A DNA stretch of 64,000 nucleotides from CAWDMC01 sp963803295. GTDB lineage: Bacteria > Acidobacteriota > Terriglobia > UBA7540. The notes below the pieces were generated by a model. It was given only the letters and a program-made list of their open reading frames with translations. It was not told where the DNA came from and made no database searches. This document shows positions 18,378-27,561 of this stretch, piece by piece. Position numbers and translations under genes: made by a program. Every line of letters begins with the position of its first letter. Position 1 is the stretch's first letter. The stretch covers positions 4,626 through 68,625 of the forward strand of contig CAWDMC010000021.1 in the NCBI GenBank assembly GCA_963803295.1, given 5' to 3'.

Positions 18378-19120
18378 GCTCGGGCAGATCTGGCCTTTAC
18401 CGTCGACGAGACGGCAAGGAGCGCCTCTGGCTCTCGGCGGCGGACATCGAGATGATGATGGAGGAGGAGTTGCGCAAGTCGGATGTATTTCCAACCGACG
18501 AGCAGCCAGTTGTGGACATAGAGCGCTTCATCCAGGACCTCGGCGTCCGGATGGACCAGTATGCCAACCTGGATCCGACGGTGCTCGGACTAACTGAGTT
18601 CTACGCGGATGCGCCGCCAAAGATTTTCATTAATCGCGACCTCACCGGAGCGATTGACGACGACGACACGCCTCCAGGGATTCGCGGCCGCTGGCGGGCA
18701 ACAATGGCGCATGAGGCTGGCCACGTCGTGATCCACCGAAGGCTATTCGAGGTGAACCAAGACCAAGAGACCCTATTTCAGATGGAGGAGCAGGCGGAGC
18801 CGCGGCGGCTTATGCGCTGCCTCAAGAAAAATGTACTGTTTCGTGGTGGCACGAGCGATTGGCGAGAGGTACAGGCTAATATGTGCATGGCGGCCCTGCT
18901 CATGCCCCGAAGCCTTTTTCGGCGGTTGACGGACAATGTCGCCACCCAGCGCGGCTTGGCCGCCGAGGCCCTCAGGATTGGATCTGCCACTGCCGCAATG
19001 CTCACGGCTGAAATGGCCGCCCTCTTCGACGTCTCCAAACAGGCGGCAGGAATTCGCCTTGAAACGCTCGGGATACTGCCACTAGCCGGACAGCCATGGC
19101 TGATTCAAGGGGCGCGGTGA
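18374..19120 (+). CDS. ImmA/IrrE-type zinc metallopeptidase
   Basis: This 248-aa protein contains the zinc motif in ATMAHEAGHVVIHRRLF (HExxH, about residues 116-120) within a DUF955/ImmA domain, preceded by VLGLTEFYADAPPKIFINRD. The helical C-terminal portion (ANMCMAALLMPRSLF and ALRIGSATAAML) matches the ImmA/IrrE layout. Such proteases cleave XRE repressors, releasing transcription of their target genes. Coupled to the XRE gene by a 4-bp overlap. About 190 bp separate it from cas5, with a possible promoter in between. Confidence 0.85.
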   Translation: MSSGRSGLYRRRDGKERLWLSAADIEMMMEEELRKSDVFPTDEQPVVDIERFIQDLGVRMDQYANLDPTVLGLTEFYADAPPKIFINRDLTGAIDDDDTPPGIRGRWRATMAHEAGHVVIHRRLFEVNQDQETLFQMEEQAEPRRLMRCLKKNVLFRGGTSDWREVQANMCMAALLMPRSLFRRLTDNVATQRGLAAEALRIGSATAAMLTAEMAALFDVSKQAAGIRLETLGILPLAGQPWLIQGAR

Positions 19121-19146
19121 GTGTACCGTTTTTTCTGGGATATCTG

Positions 19147-19181
19147 TTGACACTGCGGCGTACTTGGCGTACGATGCGTAT
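19147..19181 (+). promoter_or_regulatory. Putative cas operon promoter with GCGTAC half-site array
   Basis: TTGACA (19147-19152) and TACGAT (19170-19175) are 17 bp apart. GCGTAC lies at 19158-19163 and 19167-19172, and GCGTAT at 19176-19181, so three half-sites repeat every 9 bp across the promoter. The same half-site forms the inverted repeat at the XRE promoter. Confidence 0.55.
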
Positions 19182-19313
19182 TATCGCCCGGCCTGTAAAT
19201 TCTGCTGGGCTGTTGGTTTTGTTCGCGGCTATCCTGGGCACCGCTTTCGAGAATGCCCGATGAAGGATCGTTGCAGATGATGCTCGACCGAACCGCAAAA
19301 CGATTACCCACGG

Positions 19314-20039
19314 ATGGCTGAGCCAATGAAGCCATACTCAATCTCACTGGAAATTGCTGGGCCGACGGCCATGTGGACGCGCGTTGACACCGGAGATGCG
19401 CCGACAAGCTATGAGGCGCCCACCTTCCAAGCAGCAAAGCAGATATTTGAGTCCATTCTGTGGCTCAGATCGGCCGAGGTCATTCCGTGGCGTTGCGAGA
19501 TCTGTAATCCTATCGTGAAGCACCGCTATTACACCAACTACAACGGGCCGCTACGAAAATATGCGGACAACCCGGGCGGGGCGGAGGCCGCTGGCGCGCA
19601 CCAACTTATCGCGACAGTGTTGGTTAACGTCCGCTACAAGCTTTACGCCTTCGCTATTTCAGAACAGGGTCCAGCGTCGCAATTGTCGCAGAAAGCGAAA
19701 AAATGGGTGAATGATCTACGCATTTGTGGCGGTCATGCTTACCAAGAGCGTTTCGAGTTTCGATTAAAGCATGGTCAATGGCATCACACTCCTTTCCTCG
19801 GCTGGAAGGAGTTCACACCCAACGAGCTTGGCCCCCTCCGTGACGATACCCGGCTTGATGAATCGGTAGACGGAATTTCCTTACCGTCCTTTCTCCACAG
19901 GACTTTTCCGCGCGGTCAGTTCACTTGCTACGATCCTCGGGTCCGCACCGAAGTCATGATCGAGAGGGGAACATTGGATTATTTTGCCAGGGAAACCGTT
20001 CAGGCGATGCACAACGGAGACTTCCGTCATGTTGAATGA
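19314..20039 (+). CDS. cas5: Cas5 (type I-C, Cas5d-like)
   Basis: This 241-aa protein has the Cas5 N-terminal strand (SISLEIAGPTAMWTRVDTGD) with the TSYEAPTFQAAKQIFESILW segment typical of I-C Cas5, and a C-terminal glycine-less half with YQERFEFRLKHGQWHHTPFL and LPSFLHRTFPRGQFTCYDPR. In type I-C, Cas5 processes pre-crRNA (the role Cas6 plays elsewhere) and holds the 5' handle in Cascade. A second in-frame ATG lies at 19326. It is the first cas gene and overlaps cas8 by 11 bp. Confidence 0.93.
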   Translation: MAEPMKPYSISLEIAGPTAMWTRVDTGDAPTSYEAPTFQAAKQIFESILWLRSAEVIPWRCEICNPIVKHRYYTNYNGPLRKYADNPGGAEAAGAHQLIATVLVNVRYKLYAFAISEQGPASQLSQKAKKWVNDLRICGGHAYQERFEFRLKHGQWHHTPFLGWKEFTPNELGPLRDDTRLDESVDGISLPSFLHRTFPRGQFTCYDPRVRTEVMIERGTLDYFARETVQAMHNGDFRHVE

Positions 20040-22401
20040 GGTTTACGATTTGTGGCAGGCCTGCGAGCGGGCAGGGATCGACCTGCCAATTCGAATACCC
20101 GGTCTCGACGAAGGGCAGAGCGCAGATGGCATTCGGCTGTTCTTAGGTGAGAGCGGGGCAGTAATGCGGGTTGAATCAGTTTCAGCACAACAAATGAAGC
20201 GTATCCGCAAATGGAGCTGTGGTAGCGGCATTACCCTACCCGTTTTCAACTTTGAGCCACTTCATCAACTTGAGGAAGAGGAATACAGGGCCGCCAAAGA
20301 GGCAGTAAATAAACTGGCCAAGGGGCGAGCCGCCGACCTCACACCATTTCTCCACGTGTCGGGTAGCGTTGCGGCGCCTCTAGCAGTTCGCTGGTCCGGA
20401 AGCAAAACCGCCATGCTTGATTCAGCATTCAAAAAGGTTTCGGCGGATTTGTTAGAGAAAATCGCTCAGGATGAGGCCGTGGAGGGCGACGGGTGGCGCA
20501 AGCTACTGCAGACCGTGCAAAAGCTGAATGCGAAAGGCTGGCTGGATCGGTTGTCACTCGCGATTCGCCAAATTGCGAGAGACCACTGCTTTCCAGCTTT
20601 GCTGAACTTGGTGTTTCACAATTCGGCGAAGGTCAAAGCGAGAACTGTGCCCGTGCAGTTCGAGGCGGATGGGGTGAGCACTCCGGTTTACAGCGAAAGA
20701 GCCCAGAATTGGCTGATCGGTGTTCTTGCTCGGTCCGTTGTCCCGGCCTCCGCAGAAGAGTCAGAAAGGTCAGAAATCGATTCAGCTGCCGAAGGCGCTG
20801 CTCAGAGCCGAGCCGTTTGGGGTGTATCTCCGGGATCGAGTCAGAAATATGGCCAAGTCAAGCTGCCCGTGCTCGGCAACGTCCGTTTATTCGATCGCAA
20901 TGTCTCGGAAAAGCCAACTTCCATTCGCTATAACAAGGAGAGGGCGATCTTCAGAGTAGGACCAGATATCAGGATGAAGATGATGGCTGCCGTGGAGTGG
21001 CTCACTGCGGAAGAGCGCAAAGACCGAACGTGGGCGGCGAGGGACAAGCCCAAGAAGGAGGGCGTTTTCCTGCTTTTGGCTTATCTCGCCGAGAATGTAG
21101 ATAGCACGCCGGTGCATCTCGCTGAGGTTTTTGCCGGTCCGCCGGAGGAGGAATCGGATCGGGCCACTGTTCAATTCGAAACGGTCTGTGCGGACGTCAT
21201 AAATGCCTTGGAAGGCATTCCAGGCCTTAGCAGCGCGGCCCGCATTCAAGTCTTCGCGTTACACAAACCCGATGGCTACCGGGCACAAATCTTTGCCTCC
21301 GAATCCTTCACGCAGGGTGCACTCAAGCGCCTGGCGGAGTCCTGGCAAGACGACTGCCGTTCCCATCCGCCAATCGAGTTGCCCCAGTTCGCACAGGACC
21401 GCGGCGGTGCGGGACCAGTCAATTTTGAGTCGCTCGTACCATTCCCCTACCAAGCCGTCACCTGCGTGAACACGATTTGGGAGAAATGTGGAACGTCGGA
21501 CGATGCCAAGTCGGAGAGTGCTTCGGACTACAGCCTTGGAGACGCCTTTGATCTGCTGCGTCGAACCGGCACCCATCCGACCGACGCCGCGTATCTCGGA
21601 CGAATGCTCGACCTAGCCGTCCGCCGCGCCCTGCCACTCATGGGAGCGGTAGGGCAGGCGATGCATCAAGTTCATCAGCGCGTATTCGTCGCCAAGGGAA
21701 GCCCGATCAAGTCCCGTCTACAAGCCCGTCAGTGGCCTTGCCTGCTCTCCCTGCTACTCGCTCGGCTCGGATATAAACTGGAGGCATTTATGAAGGAACC
21801 AGCATATCTCATGGGACGTTTCCTCGCGCAACTCGACCGTCTGCATGCGTACTACGCCAAATACGTCAGTGGCAAGGACGACGGACTTCGACAACTTCTC
21901 GGCAACTCACTTATGTCTACAGCGCTGGAAAGCCCGTTGCGAGCCCTTGAGTTGGCCGGCCAACGAATGCTGCCGTACCAAGCGTGGAGTTACTCCTTTG
22001 CTCGAGGTCGTAAATTGAAGGACGCCTTGGGTGCCGCTCCGGACGAGACCGCAAGAGCCACAAACAACGATAAGTGGGAAGTGCACCGAACGTTGGAAGA
22101 TCTCGGATGCATCGCCGAAGAGCTCTCCAACTGCGGCATTCCTGAAGTGAACCGCGCAACCCTGCCAATGCGACAGGGGCATGAGGCCCAATCGCCAACT
22201 AAGCCAGTCCTCGATCTAACGGACACGCTCAAAGCAAATGATCGAGCGTGGATGCACTCCGATGCGGCCGCCAAGGCACAGATGCTCTTGGGTTACTTGG
22301 CGCGCCCCGAGCGAGTAGAAGCAAGCGGCGCCTCAAAGAAGGAAGCTGTGCCGGTGCCTCCGGATTTTCCGGCTGCCCAGATATCCGAAATCAATCAATA
22401 G
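20029..22401 (+). CDS. cas8c: Cas8c (Csd1), large Cascade subunit
   Basis: This 790-aa protein follows the Csd1 pattern: an N-terminal part with ITLPVFNFEPLHQLEEEEYR, a central segment SIRYNKERAIFRVGPDIRM and a C-terminal half with DAFDLLRRTGTHPTDAAYLG and AYLMGRFLAQLDRLHAYYAK. The large subunit reads the PAM and stabilises the R-loop. It is longer than the roughly 550-620 residues usual for Cas8c, mainly by extra sequence in the middle. The ATG at 20029 overlaps cas5; the earlier in-frame start would intrude 45 bp further and is unlikely. Confidence 0.9.
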   Translation: MLNEVYDLWQACERAGIDLPIRIPGLDEGQSADGIRLFLGESGAVMRVESVSAQQMKRIRKWSCGSGITLPVFNFEPLHQLEEEEYRAAKEAVNKLAKGRAADLTPFLHVSGSVAAPLAVRWSGSKTAMLDSAFKKVSADLLEKIAQDEAVEGDGWRKLLQTVQKLNAKGWLDRLSLAIRQIARDHCFPALLNLVFHNSAKVKARTVPVQFEADGVSTPVYSERAQNWLIGVLARSVVPASAEESERSEIDSAAEGAAQSRAVWGVSPGSSQKYGQVKLPVLGNVRLFDRNVSEKPTSIRYNKERAIFRVGPDIRMKMMAAVEWLTAEERKDRTWAARDKPKKEGVFLLLAYLAENVDSTPVHLAEVFAGPPEEESDRATVQFETVCADVINALEGIPGLSSAARIQVFALHKPDGYRAQIFASESFTQGALKRLAESWQDDCRSHPPIELPQFAQDRGGAGPVNFESLVPFPYQAVTCVNTIWEKCGTSDDAKSESASDYSLGDAFDLLRRTGTHPTDAAYLGRMLDLAVRRALPLMGAVGQAMHQVHQRVFVAKGSPIKSRLQARQWPCLLSLLLARLGYKLEAFMKEPAYLMGRFLAQLDRLHAYYAKYVSGKDDGLRQLLGNSLMSTALESPLRALELAGQRMLPYQAWSYSFARGRKLKDALGAAPDETARATNNDKWEVHRTLEDLGCIAEELSNCGIPEVNRATLPMRQGHEAQSPTKPVLDLTDTLKANDRAWMHSDAAAKAQMLLGYLARPERVEASGASKKEAVPVPPDFPAAQISEINQ

Positions 22402-22417
22402 ATATGAGGAGCGCAAC

Positions 22418-23503
22418 ATGAGCCAAACCGATGAGTCCAAAACCAACGACGTGATCCCACGTGCCTGCGGCCTGCTCGTTATCGAGGTCGAAAACTCGAA
22501 CCCGAACGGCGATCCCGACCGTGATAGCGATCCCCGCCAGCGCCCGGACGGTTTGGGCGAGATTTCACCCGTGTCGTTCAAGCGAAAACCTCGAGACATC
22601 GTGGATACCAAGCCGCCGGAATGGCTTGAACTGAAAAGGCAAGTCCAGGAGTACCTTGATATTGAGCCCTTGGACGATGTGCACTTCCAGATTCTTGAGC
22701 GCCGCGGGCGAGACCGCAAGACGATTGAACTCGAGGTCTACAGCGGCGAGTTCGTCCAAAAATACTGGGACGCCCGCGTTTTTGGGAACACGTTTCTTGA
22801 GAAGGGAGACGACATCAAAAAGAGATTAGGGGAACGAGACCAAGCCTTGGCAAAGGATCCAGAGAAGCTCAAGGAAAAAGCCGCCACATTGGAAAAACAA
22901 ATGCGCCGGAACATCAAGGCCGGCGTCGTGCAGTTCGGGATGGGGCTGTCAATCAAGCCCATTAACATTCGTCGGAACAGTCAGACCAACAAGTCGGGGG
23001 TTGAAGAAGGAACGGAGCAAGGATTTGCCCCGCTGGGGTACCGGTTCGTGCCGCGGGCAACTTACATCATGCCATTCTTTGTCAACCCAGCAGGAACTGT
23101 CGTGCGTGACGCTGATGGATCGGCCAGGACGGTCTGTTGGAAGCGGGATGTGGAATTACTACTCCGCTTAATCCCCCAAGCCTACCCATTGAACCCGTCC
23201 TCAATCCGGCCCATGGTCCGCATTGTCCTCGCACATTACCTTGAACACAGTAATCTGCTGGGCTCATTTCCAGACTTGGAGGTGTTGCGTAAGCTCGCCC
23301 CTGTCGCCATGCAACCGACGCATCCCGATGCCGCCGAACTGCCCTACCCGCCCGGTTATGCATCGTGGGACGAGACCAGCGCAAAATCCTTCTTACGAGA
23401 GCACTTGAAGAAGAACGGCTCCGTAGGCTTCTCCCGATATCGTGAACTGGTGTCCGGAACGCAAATCATGCCAGATCAGCTAGGGACCGACAGATCGGCA
23501 TAA
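22418..23503 (+). CDS. cas7: Cas7 (Csd2), Cascade backbone
   Basis: This 361-aa protein has the Cas7/Csd2 signature CGLLVIEVENSNPNGDPDRD near its N-terminus and the region KAGVVQFGMGLSIKPINI, followed by ARTVCWKRDVELLLRLIPQA. Cas7 subunits polymerise along the crRNA. It is some 60 residues longer than typical Csd2, with a charged insertion around residues 120-165 (DDIKKRLGERDQALAKDPEK). It lies 16 bp after cas8c and 15 bp before cas3, with a GAGGAG ribosome site. Confidence 0.92.
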   Translation: MSQTDESKTNDVIPRACGLLVIEVENSNPNGDPDRDSDPRQRPDGLGEISPVSFKRKPRDIVDTKPPEWLELKRQVQEYLDIEPLDDVHFQILERRGRDRKTIELEVYSGEFVQKYWDARVFGNTFLEKGDDIKKRLGERDQALAKDPEKLKEKAATLEKQMRRNIKAGVVQFGMGLSIKPINIRRNSQTNKSGVEEGTEQGFAPLGYRFVPRATYIMPFFVNPAGTVVRDADGSARTVCWKRDVELLLRLIPQAYPLNPSSIRPMVRIVLAHYLEHSNLLGSFPDLEVLRKLAPVAMQPTHPDAAELPYPPGYASWDETSAKSFLREHLKKNGSVGFSRYRELVSGTQIMPDQLGTDRSA

Positions 23504-23518
23504 CGGGCCGGAACGACC

Positions 23519-25801
23519 ATGGCAGATTCCATACAGCCGAGTGACGAGTTGCTGGCACATAGCGCACAGGCCGGCCGCCCTCCGCAGACCTACGCGGCAC
23601 ATGTAGCAGGCGAGCGCGGCGTTACCTGGCGTGCTTGGCGAAACGCGCAGGAGGCAGGGAGGTGCCCCAGTAAGTTCGGGACCAGGCTACTGCGCGCAGT
23701 TCGGTTGGGTGCAGAGTACCACGACCTCGGCAAGCTAGACGCTTATAACCAAGAGGTGCTGCGCAAGGCCAACTCGCGCGAGCCCCTGCCGGTGAAGCAC
23801 TGGGACGCGGGCGTGGCCGCGTTGTTTCGGGCCGCGCCCACCCAGGACCCGGGGGCAGCCATCGCTGTTTATGCACACCACAGAGGGCTGCCCAATTGGG
23901 AGGACGAACGAAAACGAGGTCAACTGGCCTATCGGGAGGAGCAAGTCCCACGAGGACGTACGGAGAAGACCTGCGCGTTCAACGACGAGGGTCTTCAGAG
24001 GTTCCTCGATGGACACAAGGAAGCGCTTGCGACCGCGCAACTTCCGCCGGTTCCCGAGCGGAACACGGTTGGTCACCTACCCCCGCTGTTCCATAGGCTT
24101 GTGCTTTCCTGCCTGGTGGACGCAGACCACTCGGACACCGCAGTGCACCGAACCGGCAGAGAGGCGGCGGAAGGCGTCCCCTTGCGCGCCACTGAGCGAT
24201 TGGCCGCTTTGCAGGGCTACGTGGATTGCCTCAGTGCCGGCGAGACCAGAGACTCGCGGACTGCCTTGCGGAAACTCGTCTTTGACGAAAGCGTGCGAGC
24301 ATCCACTACCCCGAACCTGCTTTTTTGCGACAGCCCTGTCGGCACAGGCAAAACCACAGCAGTCATGGCCCATTTGTTGCGCGCCGCCGAGGACAAAGGG
24401 TTGCGCCGCGTCTTTGTTGTCCTGCCATACACGAACATCATCACGCAGTCCGCCCGCGTGTACCGTTGTGCCCTCACGCTACGCGGCGAGAAGGCGCGCG
24501 ACGTTGTAGCCGAGCACCACCACCGAAGTGAGTTTCCCGAAGGGGAAAACGAGCGTGATTCCCCCGCGCGGCAATACGCTTGCCTCTGGCACGCGCCGAT
24601 CGTGGTGGTAACCGCCGTCCAGTTTTTTGAGACCTTAGCGGCGGCAAACACTGCGGATCTGCGCAAGCTCCACCAACTGCCGCGTTCAGCCATTTTCATA
24701 GACGAGGCTCACGCGGCGTTGCCCGCGAAGCTTTGGCCGCAAGCGTTTCGCTGGTTGAGACAGCTCGTCGGCGATTGGGGTTGCCATTGCGTCTTGGCGT
24801 CGGGGTCGTTACCCAAGTTTTGGCAAATCAAGGAATTCATCGACGCAGGGGCGCCCGCGGTGGTGCCTCCGTTGCTTCCGGATTCCTGCCGCCGGCGGGC
24901 CTCGGACGCCGAATCGTCTCGGGTCCAGGTCCGCACCGAACCCGCCCCGCTGACCCTGGAGGGTCTCGCTGACGCCCTAAGAGATTCGCCGGCGCCTCAG
25001 GTAGTGGTGGTTAACACGGTGCAGAACGCAGCGGTGATCGCTGAATACCTGAGGAACGCGCAGGGCCCTGAGGCTGTCGAGCACGTATCCACGGCACTAA
25101 CGCCGAAAGACAGGGCCGAATCGTACGACCGGATACGCTGGCGACTGCGTGATCGAGGCGACAGCAACTGGACGCTGGTGGCGACCTCTTGCATCGAGTC
25201 GGGCGTTGACTTTGATTTCGCAAGTGGATTCCGTGAGCGGGCGAGCTTGATGAGCCTCTTGCAATTAAGCGGGCGCGTGAACCGACACGAATTGCGCGAG
25301 CGGGGGCCGCTCCTGGATTTCACGCTGGCATCACATCCGCTACTAAACCGCCATCCGGCGTTCGAGCAATCCGCGTTGGTGCTTGGTGAGTTGTTTCGAG
25401 AGGGGAAGGTGGGGGCCAACAATTGTCGGGAAGCCTTACAACGTGAGCTGGATCGGATGGACATCAAACCGTTTCTCGACCGGCTCAAAATGGAGGAAAA
25501 TGCCCTCAGCTTCGGTACAGTCGAAAAGCTTTTTCGCGTGATTTCGGCGCAAACATTCACCGCAGTCGTGGAACCGGAACTGATTGGCCGCCTCACAAGC
25601 TTCCAGCCGATCCCATTCCGCGAGCTGCAGGATGGCAGTGTCCAACTCTGGCTTGGGAAAGAACGCGAATTCGAGTTACCAGAGTTTCCCCACTTACGGG
25701 GTGTGTATCGCTGGAATCTTGAGTATGACTGCTTCGTTGGAGTGATGAAGGGCGTCTTGCCATTGCTAAAGGCGTCTAAGTACGGAATAGACGTCCTGTG
25801 A
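23519..25801 (+). CDS. cas3: Cas3 HD nuclease-helicase
   Basis: This 760-aa protein combines an N-terminal HD nuclease domain (AEYHDLGKLDAYN, His68-Asp69, and later IAVYAHHRGLPNWED) with an SF2 helicase. The helicase has Walker A SPVGTGKTTAVM (about residues 270-281), Walker B IFIDEAHAAL (DEAH, about 394-397) and motif VI LLQLSGRVNRHE. Cas3 is recruited by Cascade and degrades target DNA. It sits between cas7 and cas4, whereas in most type I-C loci cas3 comes first. Both nuclease and helicase motifs look intact, so interference should be functional. Confidence 0.93.
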   Translation: MADSIQPSDELLAHSAQAGRPPQTYAAHVAGERGVTWRAWRNAQEAGRCPSKFGTRLLRAVRLGAEYHDLGKLDAYNQEVLRKANSREPLPVKHWDAGVAALFRAAPTQDPGAAIAVYAHHRGLPNWEDERKRGQLAYREEQVPRGRTEKTCAFNDEGLQRFLDGHKEALATAQLPPVPERNTVGHLPPLFHRLVLSCLVDADHSDTAVHRTGREAAEGVPLRATERLAALQGYVDCLSAGETRDSRTALRKLVFDESVRASTTPNLLFCDSPVGTGKTTAVMAHLLRAAEDKGLRRVFVVLPYTNIITQSARVYRCALTLRGEKARDVVAEHHHRSEFPEGENERDSPARQYACLWHAPIVVVTAVQFFETLAAANTADLRKLHQLPRSAIFIDEAHAALPAKLWPQAFRWLRQLVGDWGCHCVLASGSLPKFWQIKEFIDAGAPAVVPPLLPDSCRRRASDAESSRVQVRTEPAPLTLEGLADALRDSPAPQVVVVNTVQNAAVIAEYLRNAQGPEAVEHVSTALTPKDRAESYDRIRWRLRDRGDSNWTLVATSCIESGVDFDFASGFRERASLMSLLQLSGRVNRHELRERGPLLDFTLASHPLLNRHPAFEQSALVLGELFREGKVGANNCREALQRELDRMDIKPFLDRLKMEENALSFGTVEKLFRVISAQTFTAVVEPELIGRLTSFQPIPFRELQDGSVQLWLGKEREFELPEFPHLRGVYRWNLEYDCFVGVMKGVLPLLKASKYGIDVL

Positions 25802-26505
25802 CGCTGACCACGACCCTAGACTCAGATAGCGCGGGCAGTATGGATGTTTCCCTTCGCATCGCGTCCGTCGGATATCCACACCCGCGAAACGAAGACACGC
25901 CGGAGCCACTTCCGCTTTCCCTTCTCAACGACTTCCTCTATTGCCCTCGCCGGGCTGGGTTAAAAGTCATTGAAGGCTGGTGGGGAGAGAATGAGCACAC
26001 AGTCAAGGGCGAGCTTGCGCATGACCACGCGGATTTGCCTGGGTACGAAGTCGCCAAAGGCGTGAAACTGCTCCGGGCGCTGCCCGTGTTTTCCGAGAGG
26101 CTGGGACTCTCCGGCAAGTGCGACATTGTCGAGCAGCATAGCGATGGCTCGCTCTGCCCGGTCGAGTACAAGAAGGGCAAACGCCGCCGGTTTGAGAACG
26201 ACGACGCGCAGTTGTGCGCCCAGGCGCTCTGCCTGGAAGAGATGTTTGGCATGGTGGTTCCCTGTGGGGCCATTTTTCACGCGGCGAGCAAACGCCGGCG
26301 GGAAGTGGAATTCACATCCCATTTGAGGGAGGTCACTGAGGATGCGGTGGCGGAGTTGCACCGGTTACTGGAAGCGGGAACGGTACCGCCGGCCGTTTTG
26401 AAGCCTGCCTGCGAGGAGTGCTCGCTTTACAAGATCTGTTTGCCGGAGGTCACCTCGCGGCCAAGCGCTATCGTCCAAGCGGCAGCCGACCTGTTCCGAA
26501 CTTAA
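25798..26505 (+). CDS. cas4: Cas4 exonuclease
   Basis: This 235-aa protein shows the Cas4 pattern: an N-terminal cysteine in DFLYCPRRAGLK, the RecB-type nuclease motif CPVEYKKGKRR and a C-terminal cluster CEECSLYKIC that with the first cysteine should hold an iron-sulphur cluster. Cas4 trims prespacers and selects PAM-proximal ends before integration. The GTG at 25798 overlaps the cas3 stop (GTGA). A later in-frame ATG near 25840 would also give a full domain. Confidence 0.92.
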   Translation: MTLTTTLDSDSAGSMDVSLRIASVGYPHPRNEDTPEPLPLSLLNDFLYCPRRAGLKVIEGWWGENEHTVKGELAHDHADLPGYEVAKGVKLLRALPVFSERLGLSGKCDIVEQHSDGSLCPVEYKKGKRRRFENDDAQLCAQALCLEEMFGMVVPCGAIFHAASKRRREVEFTSHLREVTEDAVAELHRLLEAGTVPPAVLKPACEECSLYKICLPEVTSRPSAIVQAAADLFRT

Positions 26506-26662
26506 CACGCATGAATGCATCGTCCGGCTGCTTCTTCCTTATTATTATTTAGGTTCCCGGCAATTGTGTTTCTATCCGACTGAGGCAGCCCGCCAGAGGA
26601 TTATCCTGGGACGTAAGCCCGGCTCCCGGAAAGGTGGCAAGCACTGTGCAACAGGTGCCCGC

Positions 26663-27025
26663 ATGAACAACTCGTATGTTGACGAGAAGCGGAATAGAGA
26701 GGAGCTTTTTCATCGGCATGCTCTGCTCGCCGAAGTTGTGCGCCGGCTGGTTGAAGCTTATAAGCCCGAGCGCATTTACTTATTTGGTTCCAAAGCGCGG
26801 GGAGACGACGGACCGGACAGCGATTATGACTTGTTGGTGATCGTTCCGGACGATGCTCCGCTTGAACGGCGGCGAAGCCGGCTGGCTTACGAGGTTCTGC
26901 GAGGCACGGGCACTGCTGCTGACGTGCTCGTGTGCACCCACTCCTACTTTGAGCCTCGCCGCTTCCTGAAAGCCTCTCTCCCAGGAACCGTGTTACGCGA
27001 AGGGAGGTTGCTGCATGGCGCCTGA
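26663..27025 (+). CDS. MNT-type nucleotidyltransferase, antitoxin candidate
   Basis: This 120-aa protein has the minimal nucleotidyltransferase signature ERIYLFGSKARGDDGPDSDY with an intact GSKARG loop and the DSDYDLL acidic pair. In MNT-HEPN toxin-antitoxin systems such proteins neutralise the HEPN partner, in studied cases by adding AMP to a tyrosine. The next gene starts 11 bp before its stop. It interrupts the cas operon between cas4 and cas1, behind a 157-bp gap that contains no cas sequence. I prefer the ATG at 26663 because the family begins shortly before the HALLAEVVRRLVE helix. Confidence 0.85.
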   Translation: MNNSYVDEKRNREELFHRHALLAEVVRRLVEAYKPERIYLFGSKARGDDGPDSDYDLLVIVPDDAPLERRRSRLAYEVLRGTGTAADVLVCTHSYFEPRRFLKASLPGTVLREGRLLHGA

Positions 27026-27431
27026 CGAAGCCCGCGCCGAGGATGTTCGCGCCTGGCTACAGAAGGCTGCCCTCGATCTGCGCGCGGCCGAACACGAGAC
27101 GTCTGCGCTGGAGCCGGGCTTGTGGGCCGATGTTGCCTTCCATGCCCAGCAGGCGGCTGAGAAGTCCCTGAAAGCCTTCCTGGCTTGGCACGACGCGCCC
27201 TTCCGGAAGACGCATAATATCGAGGAACTCGGCCGTGCGTGTGTCGCCTTGGATGCCACGCTGGGCGCCATCGTCGATCGGGCCGTGCCGCTCACCGAGT
27301 ACGCCTGGAAATTTCGCTATCCTGGCGAGCCCGCCGAGCCCACGCGCGAGGAGGCGGGAGAGGCGCTCGCTACGGCCCGCGAGGTCTATGACGCTCTGTT
27401 GAGCCGGCTGCCTGGGGAGATACGCCCGTGA
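27015..27431 (+). CDS. HEPN-domain protein, toxin candidate
   Basis: This 138-aa all-helical protein has the HEPN segment VAFHAQQAAEKSLKAFLAWH, followed by KTHNIEELGRACVALD and WKFRYPGEPAEPTREEAGEA, as in the HEPN partner of small nucleotidyltransferases. Many HEPN toxins are RNases with an R-x4-6-H motif; I do not find that motif clearly here, so catalysis is uncertain. It overlaps the MNT gene by 11 bp, as expected for a toxin-antitoxin or defence pair. About 130 bp separate it from cas1. Confidence 0.82.
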   Translation: MAPDEARAEDVRAWLQKAALDLRAAEHETSALEPGLWADVAFHAQQAAEKSLKAFLAWHDAPFRKTHNIEELGRACVALDATLGAIVDRAVPLTEYAWKFRYPGEPAEPTREEAGEALATAREVYDALLSRLPGEIRP

Positions 27432-27561
27432 AAAGGCGCGTTCACCACCCGTCCGCCCGTCTTTCAATCACTGCATGCCGGGTGTTTCAACACGCCGGTT
27501 CGCCCATCTCAGCCGTATAGCGCTGCGTGGGCAACGGCAAGGTTTCGCAAGCCAGCGTAAC

